From: Methylovorus mays
GTDB taxonomy: Bacteria; Pseudomonadota; Gammaproteobacteria; Burkholderiales; Methylophilaceae
DNA: 64,000 nucleotides
Assembly (NCBI RefSeq): GCF_020531915.1
Contig: NZ_JAJAVG010000008.1
Coordinates: 186,001-250,000 of the forward strand
Direction: 5' to 3'
The notes below the pieces were generated by a model that searched no databases, was not told the origin of the DNA, and saw nothing but the letters and a program-made list of their open reading frames with translations. Below, piece after piece: positions 9,099-17,004 of the stretch. A program made the position numbers and the translations under genes. Positions within the stretch are counted from its first letter, which is position 1. Every line of letters begins with the position of its first letter.

Positions 9099-9905
9099 GT
9101 CTTCCGGGCTGCAGGGCACCTGAAAAATTGTCCGGTCTTCCAGGCGCATGGCGGTAAGGCTGCCACCCCACAAGCATCCCGTATCGAGCGCAAACAGGTT
9201 ATCGCGCTGCTGCAAACCCAGGGCTGACCAGTGCCCAAACACGATGGCAGTATCGGCAGAGCGCCGTTGCGGCACGTCAAACCATGGCACATAACCTGCA
9301 GGAATATCCTCCAGCTCACTCTTGAACTTGAAGTCCATTTCTCCCGCCAATGTGCAGATACGCAAACGCGTCATGGCATTGGTAATCATGCGTAGCCGGT
9401 CCATGCCCTGCAGATCATCATCCCAGGCGACCGGATGGTTGCCATACATGTGGCGCAGAAAATCACGATAGACGGGGCCGCGCAGAGCTGCGGCCACCTC
9501 GGCGCCAAGCGCCAGTGCGTCCCTGGCACTCCATTGCGGCAACAAACCTGCATGCACCATCAGATATCCTGCCTCGGCATGCACCAGCGGCAAGCTGCGC
9601 AGCCAATTCAGAAGGTCGTCCCGATCTGGAGCGTCCAGTATTTCCTGCAAGGTATCACTACGATGCGGCTGCACAAACCCTTCAGCCACTGCCAGCGCAT
9701 GCAGATCATGATTGCCCAGCACGGCGACGATGGATTGCCGGTGCTGATGCAACCAGCGCAATACTTGCAGGGAATGTTCACCACGATTGATGAGATCACC
9801 CACCAGCCACAGACGATCATGGGCAGGGTCAAACTGAATATGACTCAGCAGATGCTGAAATGAAAAATGGCAACCTTGCAGATCACCGATTGCGTAGGTT
9901 GCCAT
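9051..9905 (-). CDS. apaH: Bis(5'-nucleosyl)-tetraphosphatase, symmetrical (ApaH)
   Basis: 284 residues. ApaH splits Ap4A into two ADP and removes Np4 caps from RNA. The metallophosphatase motifs are complete: GDLQGC at 7-12, GDLINRG at 36-42, GNHD at 64-67, a later HAGLLPQW and a GHWSALG block. Length matches the family (270-280). The 3' end overlaps the convergent olsA by 48 bp, so both C-termini are coded by the same DNA. Confidence 0.93.
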   Translation of the reverse strand: MATYAIGDLQGCHFSFQHLLSHIQFDPAHDRLWLVGDLINRGEHSLQVLRWLHQHRQSIVAVLGNHDLHALAVAEGFVQPHRSDTLQEILDAPDRDDLLNWLRSLPLVHAEAGYLMVHAGLLPQWSARDALALGAEVAAALRGPVYRDFLRHMYGNHPVAWDDDLQGMDRLRMITNAMTRLRICTLAGEMDFKFKSELEDIPAGYVPWFDVPQRRSADTAIVFGHWSALGLQQRDNLFALDTGCLWGGSLTAMRLEDRTIFQVPCSPEDSPRKIKPAGNRLPGL

Positions 9906-9954
9906 AGCATGAACTCACTTAAGCGATGCTGCATGGCAGCACCGCATGATCAAA

Positions 9955-10917
9955 TTAGTCGGCCTTGAAGTTGGCGCCGCTCTGGTTTGCCATATAAGCC
10001 ACGGCACGGGAAACCTCCGCATCACTCAAGCCTGGATTGCCACCCTTGGCTGGCATCATGCGGATACCATGAATCGCATGTTGCACCAGAGTATCGTAGC
10101 CTTGGGCAATACGTGGTGCCCAACCATCCTTGTCACCAATCTTGGGAGCGCCCATCAGACCACCCGCATGGCACATGGCGCAAACGCCCTTGACCACCTC
10201 TTCGCCAGACTTGCCGCTGGCGGCAGCCGGCTTGGCGGCTTCGGCGACCACGGCAGGCTTGGCTTCTTCAGCAGGGGTGGCGGCAGGCGCTGCGGGTGCT
10301 GCAGCTTTGGCTTGCGGGGCAGGTACAGGTGCAGCAGCTACCGGAGCCGCTGCAGGTGCTGCAGCGGTTGGCTCTGCCGCAGCCGCCTCAGCAGGCGCAG
10401 CACCGTGTGAAGCGCCGCCCTGTTCAGGCGACTTGAAACTTGCACCCGACTGGTTAGCCATATAAGCCACGGCATTGGCAACTTCATTGTCGGTCAGATC
10501 CGGATTACCACCACGTGCAGGCATGGAGCGAATACCTTCAATGGCGTGCTTGATCAGAGTTTCATACCCTTGGGCGATACGAGGGCCCCAAGCCGATTTG
10601 TCGCCGATCTTGGGCGAACCCAGCGCGCCTGCAGCGTGACATGCTGAACAGACAGCCGTCACGACTTGCTCACCCGTCTTGTCGACGTGCGGGCCGCTAT
10701 TGTCAGCCACTTCCACTTGCGCCACCGGCTTGATGCGCTCCTCAACTACCGCCTGCTGAATGGCTGGGTCCGCATCCACCAGATGCGAAGCCTGTATACC
10801 AAACAACATCTTAACAATCAGAAAAATCACCAGCGCGGGTGCAAACAATCCCCCCAAGGTAGCCAGCACCACCTGCGTCACTGTTGTTTTTGGAAATTCG
10901 TGATGATGCTCACCCAT
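9955..10917 (-). CDS. Membrane-anchored dihaem cytochrome c5 family protein
   Basis: 320 residues. An N-terminal membrane anchor (residues 12-38) is followed by two cytochrome c5-like domains, each with a CXXCH haem site: CSACH at 90-94 and CAMCH at 246-250. Each keeps the downstream PKIGDK, APRIAQGYDTL-type and MPA(R/K)GGNP segments, the last giving the axial Met. The domains are about 65 % alike over 75 residues, so one arose by duplication. They are joined by a roughly 70-residue Ala/Pro-rich linker (165-235). It probably shuttles electrons in the periplasm to a terminal oxidase or from a dehydrogenase. Confidence 0.9.
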   Translation of the reverse strand: MGEHHHEFPKTTVTQVVLATLGGLFAPALVIFLIVKMLFGIQASHLVDADPAIQQAVVEERIKPVAQVEVADNSGPHVDKTGEQVVTAVCSACHAAGALGSPKIGDKSAWGPRIAQGYETLIKHAIEGIRSMPARGGNPDLTDNEVANAVAYMANQSGASFKSPEQGGASHGAAPAEAAAAEPTAAAPAAAPVAAAPVPAPQAKAAAPAAPAATPAEEAKPAVVAEAAKPAAASGKSGEEVVKGVCAMCHAGGLMGAPKIGDKDGWAPRIAQGYDTLVQHAIHGIRMMPAKGGNPGLSDAEVSRAVAYMANQSGANFKAD

Positions 10918-10980
10918 GACGATAAACCCTTATACCCATACGAAAAGTAGTGATTATACGTTGAAGCGCCTATAGGTAAA

Positions 10981-11009
10981 AGGACAAGCTAGCGTGCATT
11001 TGCTATAAT
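10981..11009 (+). promoter_or_regulatory. Promoter of tRNA-Arg
   Basis: A perfect -10 hexamer TATAAT at 11004-11009 lies 22 bp before the tRNA. A weak -35 (AGGACA) sits 17 bp upstream. Confidence 0.55.
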
Positions 11010-11031
11010 CTTGTTCGCAGTATTTCGATAC

Positions 11032-11108
11032 GCGCCCGTAGCTCAGTTGGATAGAGTGTTGGTTTCCGAAGCCAAAGGTCACAGGTTCGACTCCTGTCGG
11101 GCGCGCCA
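11032..11108 (+). tRNA. tRNA-Arg (anticodon CCG)
   Basis: 77 nt with encoded CCA. The acceptor stem GCGCCCG pairs with CGGGCGC; the D-stem GCTC/GAGT, the anticodon arm with loop TTCCGAA (anticodon CCG, reading CGG codons), and the T-arm ACAGG-TTCGACT-CCTGT are all present. The 3' part from the anticodon loop onward is the attachment site of the island that follows; the element carries an identical 3' end, so the tRNA stays whole. Confidence 0.95.
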
Positions 11109-11111
11109 TAT
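11064..11111 (+). repeat. attL core: 48-bp direct repeat in tRNA-Arg
   Basis: The 48 bp from the anticodon loop (TTCCGAAGCC...) through the 3' CCA and three bases beyond (…GCGCCATAT) recur without a mismatch at 25277-25324. This is the signature of site-specific integration by a tyrosine recombinase into a tRNA gene. Confidence 0.95.
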
Positions 11112-11174
11112 ATTTCAAGTAAATCATAAAGTTAACTTGAAACCGGTTTGCACAAACAAGCACAAAATTGCATC

Positions 11175-11199
11175 ATCTGGCACAGTCACTGTGCCAGAT
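11175..11199. repeat. Perfect inverted repeat near attL with TGTGCC half-sites
   Basis: ATCTGGCACAG-TCA-CTGTGCCAGAT, 11-bp arms. TTGTGCCA occurs again right after it and twice near the other end of the island (25196-25212). These may be arm-type integrase or excisionase sites; a hairpin terminator for the tRNA is the alternative. Confidence 0.5.
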
Positions 11200-11268
11200 T
11201 TGTGCCAAAAAAAGCATAACTATGGCGGCTCTGGAGTTGTTACTTAAACATCACTCTTGAGGTCAGTC

Positions 11269-11457
11269 ATGGAAACCATAAAAATCTCTCTCTCAGACGG
11301 TGTAATGTCACTAACACCGTTAACTCGTGAACAAACCATTTCGGCTATACAAAACTCGCGCAAGGTGCGAAGGTTTTTGGGGTGCTTGAAGGATCAGGGC
11401 TTTGAGGTGCAGATCGTCAAAGTTACTAAAGAATCCGCCCCCAAGGAGGCATCATGA
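11269..11457 (+). CDS. Small hypothetical protein
   Basis: 62 residues from the ATG at 11269 (GAGG 7 bp upstream); an earlier TTG at 11257 would add four residues. The sequence METIKISLSDGVMSLTPLTR and a central QNSRKVRRFLGCLKDQGFEV look like a compact soluble domain. No family recognised. Its stop overlaps the start of the next lipoprotein gene (ATGA), so the two are probably translated together. Confidence 0.6.
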   Translation: METIKISLSDGVMSLTPLTREQTISAIQNSRKVRRFLGCLKDQGFEVQIVKVTKESAPKEAS

Positions 11458-11819
11458 AGACAGTGTTCAGCTCTGCTTTATTACTAATGTCGATCATCAT
11501 CACGGGATGCAGTGATGGGGGCAGTATCTTAATAGGGAAATGGCAAGCTCAAGATATTGGCTCAAGTGACGCAGCGATCCAGGCAGCAATCGCAAACCCT
11601 AAAAAAGGCGGGGGAATACGTGAATTCACTGAAACGGAATACATTTCAGCTATGGGATCTAGAGTTCCAATTGAATATAAGCAGACAGCGAGCAATGAGG
11701 TTATTGTTTATCAGCATGTCTTAGGCACAAAGTACGGGGAGACTTATAAAATCATTGACTCGGACAATGTGATACTTAAGTCAGCAGGACGTACATTCCT
11801 TCTTCACCGGGTGAAGTGA
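11454..11819 (+). CDS. Small lipoprotein of unknown function
   Basis: 121 residues. A lipoprotein signal peptide ends at the lipobox IITGC (Cys 20). The mature part (SDGGSILIGKWQAQDIG ... KYGETYKIIDSDNVILKSAG) reads as a small beta-sandwich or barrel, similar in style to lipocalin-like DUF repeats, but I cannot name a family. Coupled by a 4-bp overlap to the preceding small gene. As island cargo it could act in surface exclusion or envelope modification; that is only a guess. Confidence 0.65.
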   Translation: MKTVFSSALLLMSIIITGCSDGGSILIGKWQAQDIGSSDAAIQAAIANPKKGGGIREFTETEYISAMGSRVPIEYKQTASNEVIVYQHVLGTKYGETYKIIDSDNVILKSAGRTFLLHRVK

Positions 11820-11849
11820 ACGACTGTCAGAGATTCGCATAGTAATACT

Positions 11850-11880
11850 CACTGCTGGCGTAGCCTCAAAGCCAGCAGTG
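11850..11880. terminator. Hairpin between convergent genes
   Basis: CACTGCTGGC, 11-nt loop, GCCAGCAGTG; a 10-bp perfect stem between the lipoprotein gene (+) and the VirB6-like gene (-). No long T run follows, so termination strength is uncertain. Confidence 0.5.
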
Positions 11881-11894
11881 AATACCGGCGATTA

Positions 11895-12848
11895 TTATTT
11901 TGACTGTGAAGGTGTAGAACTAGCTCCCACCTTACCGCCAACCAATTTCCTTATAGAGTTGAAATTAAATCCAGAAACGCCGCTACTGCCCCCCACTATG
12001 GCTGAGGCGATAGATGGGACCTGAAGAAGTAACCAAGCCATTAAGGCAGCCCCGAGAGATGCCGATACTGCGGCTACCAATATTTCCCCATAATTAGCTG
12101 CTCCCGAAGCTGCTGCATCAACCGCTTTCTGTATTACCGCCTGAAACATGGAATCAGAAATCCCAATAATAATTGCGGCAAGTACTTTCCATAGCGAAGC
12201 GGTAATCAAAAATCGGATCCAGCTTTCAGCTACAAATGAGGTTTGACTCATCAAAAGCCATGGCAGACAAACAGGACCAAGAATCAATGCAATAACCACC
12301 ATATATTGGCTGCCCAAGCTCAATACAAAGAATAAGCCTCCACTGACGATTAGAATTACAGAGGACATCATTAAGGCTGATATAGCAGTTAGTGAGGATA
12401 GAGCTAGCGATAGCTTGCTCAAAGGATTAAGGGACGGATCAATTATTGAGTCCAGTGTGGAAAAAATCGCCATGCCGGACTTAAAAAATCTTGAAAATAC
12501 CTCCCCTACCAACTCAGCCGGCGACCCCTGCTGGACAGGGAGCAATTGAGTAGCGATAGTATCCAGGCTACCAGCTACACCCTCAATAAAAACGGTTTGA
12601 TAACCACTTTTAAGAAGCCAATACACAAAAGTAACTGTCAGCATTTGTCGAATCAGGCTACCGAAAATATCAGTAACGTCACCATTTGCCAGTAAAACCC
12701 GGACTCCATACCACGCGAAACTCAGGGCCGCCAAACCTGTAAACAGGCTTAACCCATAATTGGTCATGAGGGCCAACTTCATATCCAAGTATGCAGAGGC
12801 GGATCCAAGAACAGTTTGGGCGGCATCTACGAATAGTTCGGCAGCCAT
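11895..12848 (-). CDS. VirB6/TrbL-like conjugal transfer membrane protein
   Basis: 317 residues with about six membrane segments and the glycine/serine-rich tail usual in VirB6/TrbL proteins. VirB6 forms part of the inner-membrane channel of type IV secretion systems. The N-terminus has a predicted amphipathic stretch and an early membrane helix (LFTGLAALSFAWYGVRVLL). Its start lies 2 bp after the stop of the VirB5-like gene. It is the last gene of the operon. Confidence 0.75.
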   Translation of the reverse strand: MAAELFVDAAQTVLGSASAYLDMKLALMTNYGLSLFTGLAALSFAWYGVRVLLANGDVTDIFGSLIRQMLTVTFVYWLLKSGYQTVFIEGVAGSLDTIATQLLPVQQGSPAELVGEVFSRFFKSGMAIFSTLDSIIDPSLNPLSKLSLALSSLTAISALMMSSVILIVSGGLFFVLSLGSQYMVVIALILGPVCLPWLLMSQTSFVAESWIRFLITASLWKVLAAIIIGISDSMFQAVIQKAVDAAASGAANYGEILVAAVSASLGAALMAWLLLQVPSIASAIVGGSSGVSGFNFNSIRKLVGGKVGASSTPSQSK

Positions 12849-12850
12849 GT

Positions 12851-13609
12851 TTAGTACCCCATCTGCTTACGTGCCTTGGCTTTTGCAGCCTCCCAGCTTT
12901 GAATATACCTCGCGTCATATTCGCCTTTCTCCTCATCCAAGGCTTGCTTTTGACTGTTCGCTTTTGCCTGGGCGTTAGCATTAGCGACAAGATTACTAAG
13001 CTGATCAATGACGATATGATTTTGAGCCCCTAGAGTGCCGAGCCCCTCCATGAGGCCAGAATTTGAAGGCAGCCTTTCAGCCAGTCCATCCGAACGACGC
13101 TTGTAGTTATCAATGTCCCGTCCCAGATTGTCAAAAAGGGAAGCATAATTGGTCTGTGACTGCCTCCCTGCAGCCTTCATTTTCACCTCACCTTCAAGAA
13201 GCTGTTCAACACTCTGTCCGGACAAGACGCCTAAGCGCGTCGCGTCCTGGATTACTGATGAAACACTCTGATAGGCATTAGAAAGGCCTGAAAGATTATT
13301 GCTGAGCTGCTGATAATTACTGTAGACATCAGCACTCAGGGTTTGAGCATCGTCCACACTGCCAGGCACGCGGCCTAATACACGCAGAGAAATCGCGTCA
13401 GAAGGGAGCTTTTGCAAATGAACCAACATTGCTCGATATTGATCGACTTGGGTCATTAACTGGTTGGTTAATATCACAGACTGCTTCGCAGTTTGTGCTG
13501 CAGTTACAGAGTTCTTCAGGAAATTGGTAGGGTCGAACACAATTTTATCCGCCTGCGCGGTTCCAGATAAAAGCGACAACAACACCAATATGAATATTGA
13601 TTTATTCAT
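12851..13609 (-). CDS. VirB5/TrbJ-like conjugal transfer protein
   Basis: 252 residues from the ATG at 13609, preceded by a perfect AGGAGG. A signal peptide (MNKSIFILVLLSLLSGTAQA) is followed by a long helical body with QVDQYRAMLVHLQKLP and SNNLSGLSNAYQSVSSV. This is the layout of VirB5/TrbJ pilus-tip or periplasmic subunits. A longer in-frame reading to 13684 has no ribosome site. The start overlaps the stop of the preceding 89-residue gene. Confidence 0.75.
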   Translation of the reverse strand: MNKSIFILVLLSLLSGTAQADKIVFDPTNFLKNSVTAAQTAKQSVILTNQLMTQVDQYRAMLVHLQKLPSDAISLRVLGRVPGSVDDAQTLSADVYSNYQQLSNNLSGLSNAYQSVSSVIQDATRLGVLSGQSVEQLLEGEVKMKAAGRQSQTNYASLFDNLGRDIDNYKRRSDGLAERLPSNSGLMEGLGTLGAQNHIVIDQLSNLVANANAQAKANSQKQALDEEKGEYDARYIQSWEAAKAKARKQMGY

Positions 13610-13871
13610 GATCGCCCTCCTGAGCTTCAGCACCCTCCTCATCGGGGAATTTCTGGGCGGTAGTATCAAGCTCAACATCCCCATTCTGCGGGGTGAATGT
13701 AATACCGAAAAACGGGGTATTTTCCGAAGACATCCGGCCCCATATATTTACCCAGTAATCGACACCATCAATTTTTGCACTACCTTTATAGTCCGGGTGG
13801 TTGGACTTGGTTTTACGATTATTTTTGAAAAAAGACCCTGTGTTGGGTTTGTGCTCAAATGGAATAGCCAT
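13602..13871 (-). CDS. Small conserved plasmid/phage-type protein
   Basis: 89 residues from the ATG at 13871 with GGAG 8 bp upstream. MAIPFEHKPNTGSFFKNNRK, then DYKGSAKIDGVDYWVNIW and a beta-rich FFGITFTPQ, with an acidic C-terminus. It resembles small plasmid and phage proteins that begin 'KPNSGSLFKN' and are often linked to single-strand DNA functions; I know no proven role. It overlaps the end of the Replic_Relax-like gene by 17 bp and the start of the VirB5-like gene by 8 bp, so it is embedded in the operon. The open frame extends further upstream inside the neighbour, but that part is not a gene. Confidence 0.65.
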   Translation of the reverse strand: MAIPFEHKPNTGSFFKNNRKTKSNHPDYKGSAKIDGVDYWVNIWGRMSSENTPFFGITFTPQNGDVELDTTAQKFPDEEGAEAQEGDHE

Positions 13872-14601
13872 GCTTACTCTCCTTGCCGGTTGAAAAATCA
13901 ATAAATCGAAAATTGCTAAGATGCTCTTTAGTGATTGCCGCGGTCTGGCCCTTAACGGGAACAGTTCGGATGCTCTGAAAAAGAGCTTCAAGACGGGGAG
14001 CCATGCCCTGAATGGGGCAAATGTAATCAATACGCTCAATTTTTCTTGCTGCGACCATCTGCAGGTAACTCGAAATAATTGATTGATAGCGCTTGATAGT
14101 TTTGAAGGTACGCTCAACTTCAATGGCCACATACTTACCTTCTGGGTCTGTAGCCAATGCATCAGGAATCTTCAGCCAGCCATCGCGAGCATGTAGTTGA
14201 TGACATTGACGATCAGTGATCCAATTCCTCCAACCATGCTCAACCAGATGCAAACGAGCCTCCTGTACCGCCAAGGAGTGCTGGATAGTGGATTGGCTAA
14301 GTCTTCCAGGCTCAAAATAAGTAAAGTCTGGGTTAGTAATATCCGCTGCCATTGCCGCACCGTGGGCAGTAATCCCCCAGATTTTCACTGCACCTCCCAG
14401 CCCCTCAACCTCATGCAGACTGACAAGCCCATCGGCTGCCATACGCCCCAGCGTGAGTCGCGTGGCTCGGTCCTTCAGCCCTAAAACCCGGCATAGAATA
14501 GATGTAGTGCTGTAACCCTCGCCTTTTAACCACTCCAGGATCAGAGTTCGTTTTTCTTGAATACGGATAGCGATCAGCTTTTTATCGTGTAGAAAGTGCA
14601 A
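13855..14601 (-). CDS. Replication-relaxation (Replic_Relax)-like mobilisation protein
   Basis: 248 residues. I place the start at TTG 14601 because AAGGAGG sits 6 bp upstream; the only in-frame ATG lies deeper inside traD with no such site. A winged-helix N-terminus (LILEWLKGEGYSTTSILCRVLG ... TRLTLGRMAADGLV) is followed by a PD-(D/E)XK-like core (IPDAL ... KYVAIEVERTFKTIKRYQ). This fits the Replic_Relax family, which accompanies VirD4/TraG genes on mobile elements and may process or bind transfer DNA. The start overlaps the end of the coupling-protein gene by 20 bp. No classical relaxase (three-His) motif is present. Confidence 0.65.
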   Translation of the reverse strand: MHFLHDKKLIAIRIQEKRTLILEWLKGEGYSTTSILCRVLGLKDRATRLTLGRMAADGLVSLHEVEGLGGAVKIWGITAHGAAMAADITNPDFTYFEPGRLSQSTIQHSLAVQEARLHLVEHGWRNWITDRQCHQLHARDGWLKIPDALATDPEGKYVAIEVERTFKTIKRYQSIISSYLQMVAARKIERIDYICPIQGMAPRLEALFQSIRTVPVKGQTAAITKEHLSNFRFIDFSTGKESKHGYSI

Positions 14602-16315
14602 AAGGATCCTCCTTTTCGTTTGCGTCAACTGGGGGAGCAATCATCTCGACGGCCTTAAGCAATCGATCGCCGTCCACGACTTGAGGAGCGAGATGATCCG
14701 AAGAAAGCTTGTCGATTCTGATGGGAGATGTGTGGATGAACCTGGGGAGACCATGCCCAAAGAGAACACCTTGGAACTTATTGAGATTGAGCAACATGTT
14801 TTCATCGAACAGAAATCGCTCAGCCTGGCGAATCGTCCGATCTGAATCGACAGTTTCAGCAAGAGCCGCATTGCGAGATACTTTGCGCATCTCATCATCG
14901 ACCTCAATTTTTCCGCTTTTTCGAGCAAACCACTCTGCAGTCTTGGGATCCTGCACTTTGTAAACCAGCTTCAAAGCACAATTTTCCATAACAGCCCCAA
15001 CTACAGCGTCAGGGGATAAATCTGCTGGGCAATCCCGAAGATCATCTAAAGACTGATGGGCCAGTACTACATGAACACCCTTATCTCGAGCAGCACCCAA
15101 TGCTTCAATGCTAGGCCTGCTAATGTGGTATTTGGCCTCATCCAGCACCACGCCAATTTTTGAGTTGCTTTTGGTTCTATCGCGCTCTTCTGCTAGCTGA
15201 ATAATCTTGATCAAGAGCATGCGCTGCATACGAATGACCTTGGCATTTCGCATGCTGCCAATGATGTAGACGACGCCAGGTTTTTTGATAATTTCTCTTA
15301 GGTTAAGTCCAAGCCCTGGTTTAGCATTGACCGCGGGTATTTCAGCCATCTCTCGCAACATGCCAGCAAACTTTGGGGACCTTTCCTGTAAAGCCTCACC
15401 GAACTGAAGGTAAAGACTCGTTGGCGTATGTTGTGAGTTGGCCATCTCATGGGCCATGTCACCAGCCGCTTGTCTGTCAGAGATGGTATAAAAGTCACTA
15501 TCCGACCCTTTCTCGCTTAAAGAGAATGCGGCCAAAAATGCCTCCTCAATTTGCTCTGCGCTATCACCGTCAAATGGGTTTATTTGAGGTCCGGCGGAAG
15601 GGCGTAGATCAAGCAGATAAAAAGGGATTTTGAGCGCGGAACAAGCCCGACCAAGCACGTGCGGAGCCCATTCGTCGTTTTTAGGATCAACATAAACCAA
15701 CGTCATGCCCAAATAAGCCAGCTGAGCCGAGAGCATGCTTAAAAACACGCCTTTTCCCGAACCCGTGGTGCCAGCCACCTGCACATGCCCAAGCATGCTG
15801 GGGGACATATATATGGGCTTTTTGAATTCATCTAATCCGAGAAACAAGCCCTTATCTCGGTCCCAAAACCCAAGTGGATCAAACTCACCTACAGACTTAG
15901 GAAGAAACTCATGAATTCGGCGAACGTCAGTTTTTTTATTGCGCTCCAGTGCAGAGCTTCGCTTCAGCTTTGATGACAGTTCTGCAAACCAAGGGGAAAC
16001 ATTTCTGAGCCATGTGAGGCCTAAAAAGAGACCTACCAGAATTCCTAAAGCCCCATAAAGCAATTGGACACAGCTCAGTGGAGCTAATGTTTTGAAATAG
16101 CCAATAATATAAAAGTTAAAAATTAAAAACGGTATTAACCCAATAATGACGCCACTCAGTACCAGTTTCAGTAAAGTGGATCGGTACTTTTCGCTATCAA
16201 TGGCTCCAACTACTGCAATGCCCGCGACGAGCCCTCCAGCAAATAAGAATGGGCGTGAGGATTGAAAAAAGAAGATGGCGGAATGCCATAAGAGGTTGCC
16301 CCAAAAGGCAGTCAT
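14582..16315 (-). CDS. VirD4/TraD-type conjugative coupling protein (ATPase)
   Basis: 577 residues. N-terminal membrane helices (about residues 10-38, 46-73, 82-103) anchor a cytoplasmic ATPase. Walker A is GTTGSGKG at 182-189, followed by LVYVDPKNDEWAP; Walker B is IGVVLDEAKYH near residue 390, and HVVLAHQSLDDL follows as in TraD/TraG proteins with a TraM-recognition C-terminus. Coupling proteins bring relaxosome DNA to the type IV channel. First gene of a tight five-gene operon; the hairpin-rich region lies directly upstream on the other side of its promoter. Confidence 0.88.
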   Translation of the reverse strand: MTAFWGNLLWHSAIFFFQSSRPFLFAGGLVAGIAVVGAIDSEKYRSTLLKLVLSGVIIGLIPFLIFNFYIIGYFKTLAPLSCVQLLYGALGILVGLFLGLTWLRNVSPWFAELSSKLKRSSALERNKKTDVRRIHEFLPKSVGEFDPLGFWDRDKGLFLGLDEFKKPIYMSPSMLGHVQVAGTTGSGKGVFLSMLSAQLAYLGMTLVYVDPKNDEWAPHVLGRACSALKIPFYLLDLRPSAGPQINPFDGDSAEQIEEAFLAAFSLSEKGSDSDFYTISDRQAAGDMAHEMANSQHTPTSLYLQFGEALQERSPKFAGMLREMAEIPAVNAKPGLGLNLREIIKKPGVVYIIGSMRNAKVIRMQRMLLIKIIQLAEERDRTKSNSKIGVVLDEAKYHISRPSIEALGAARDKGVHVVLAHQSLDDLRDCPADLSPDAVVGAVMENCALKLVYKVQDPKTAEWFARKSGKIEVDDEMRKVSRNAALAETVDSDRTIRQAERFLFDENMLLNLNKFQGVLFGHGLPRFIHTSPIRIDKLSSDHLAPQVVDGDRLLKAVEMIAPPVDANEKEDPFALSTR

Positions 16316-16398
16316 AAGAAAACTCCATATGTGATGTTCATATAGAGAAGGCTACTGAAATGCCTGATTTCCGGTATTCACCTAAAACATTCAAAAAT

Positions 16399-16696
16399 GA
16401 TGTCTTTACGAAAACAGGTTGTACTAGGTTAATAAGAGCAAGGCGACAGCCGCAGCGAATTACGAAAGGCCGCAAAGGCCTTGAGAAACAAGCTGCATCG
16501 CCACAGCGATGCAAGGCAAAGAGTGCGCCTAAGCGCGCGATTGCCGGGCTTGATAAACCATCGAATCGCCCATAGGCGATTTGTGGTAAAGGAGTTATCA
16601 AAATCCCCTCAGGGCATTTTGGTGGCGATACTGATGTCCCTTGCCCTTAGGCAGGGGACTGAGTTTGGCCCTAAGGCTTTAGGATTCGACCGCAGT
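16399..16696 (+). repeat. Hairpin-dense tandem repeat, copy A
   Basis: About 298 nt, clearly related to copy B that starts immediately after it. Hairpins in order: AAGGCC-GCAAA-GGCCTT, TGCATCGC-CACA-GCGATGCA, TGCGC-CTAA-GCGCG, AATCGCC-CATA-GGCGATT, an 11-bp outer stem GTTATCAAAAT/ATTTTGGTGGC around CCC-CTCA-GGG, and GTCCCTTGCC-CTTA-GGCAGGGGAC. Confidence 0.75.
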
Positions 16697-17004
16697 GATG
16701 CCTTTGCGAAAATAGGTTGCACGAGGCCAAGATGAGCAAGGCGACAGCCGCAGTGAATCGCGGAAGGCCCCCGAGGCCTGGAGGGGCAAGCTGCATCGCC
16801 CAAGCGATGCAAGGCAAAGAACGCGCCCAAGGGCGTGATTGCCGTGCTTGGTGAGCCAGCGAATCGCCCATAGCGATTTGTGGCGAACGAGCTACCAAAC
16901 ACGACCCCCAAGGGCGTTTTGGTAGCGACCCTAAGCGAAGGCCCCTGTCCCCCTAGGGCAGGGGATGAAGCTGGGCCCCAAGGACCAGCTGAATGGACCG
17001 CAGC
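16697..17004 (+). repeat. Hairpin-dense tandem repeat, copy B
   Basis: Diverged second copy of about 308 nt. Every hairpin of copy A is kept at the same place although many stem bases differ: AGGCC-CCCGA-GGCCT, TGCATCGC-CCAA-GCGATGCA, CGCGCC-CAAG-GGCGTG, AATCGC-CCATA-GCGATT, GCTACCAAA/TTTGGTAGC around CCC-CCAA-GGG, CCCCTG/CAGGGG, AGCTGG/CCAGCT. A one-base indel inside the AATCGC hairpin breaks any shared reading frame. Confidence 0.75.

Noticed and set aside
13872-14162. Longer frame extending the 89-residue gene upstream to 14162
   Set aside because: It lies inside the Replic_Relax-like gene; the ATG at 13871 has a ribosome site and a family-like N-terminus.
16338-16911. Two related minus-strand frames (87 and 100 codons) over the hairpin repeats
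   Set aside because: Their similarity follows from the tandem repeat itself; a one-base indel in the repeat breaks the shared frame, there is no ribosome site, and hairpin conservation explains the sequence better.
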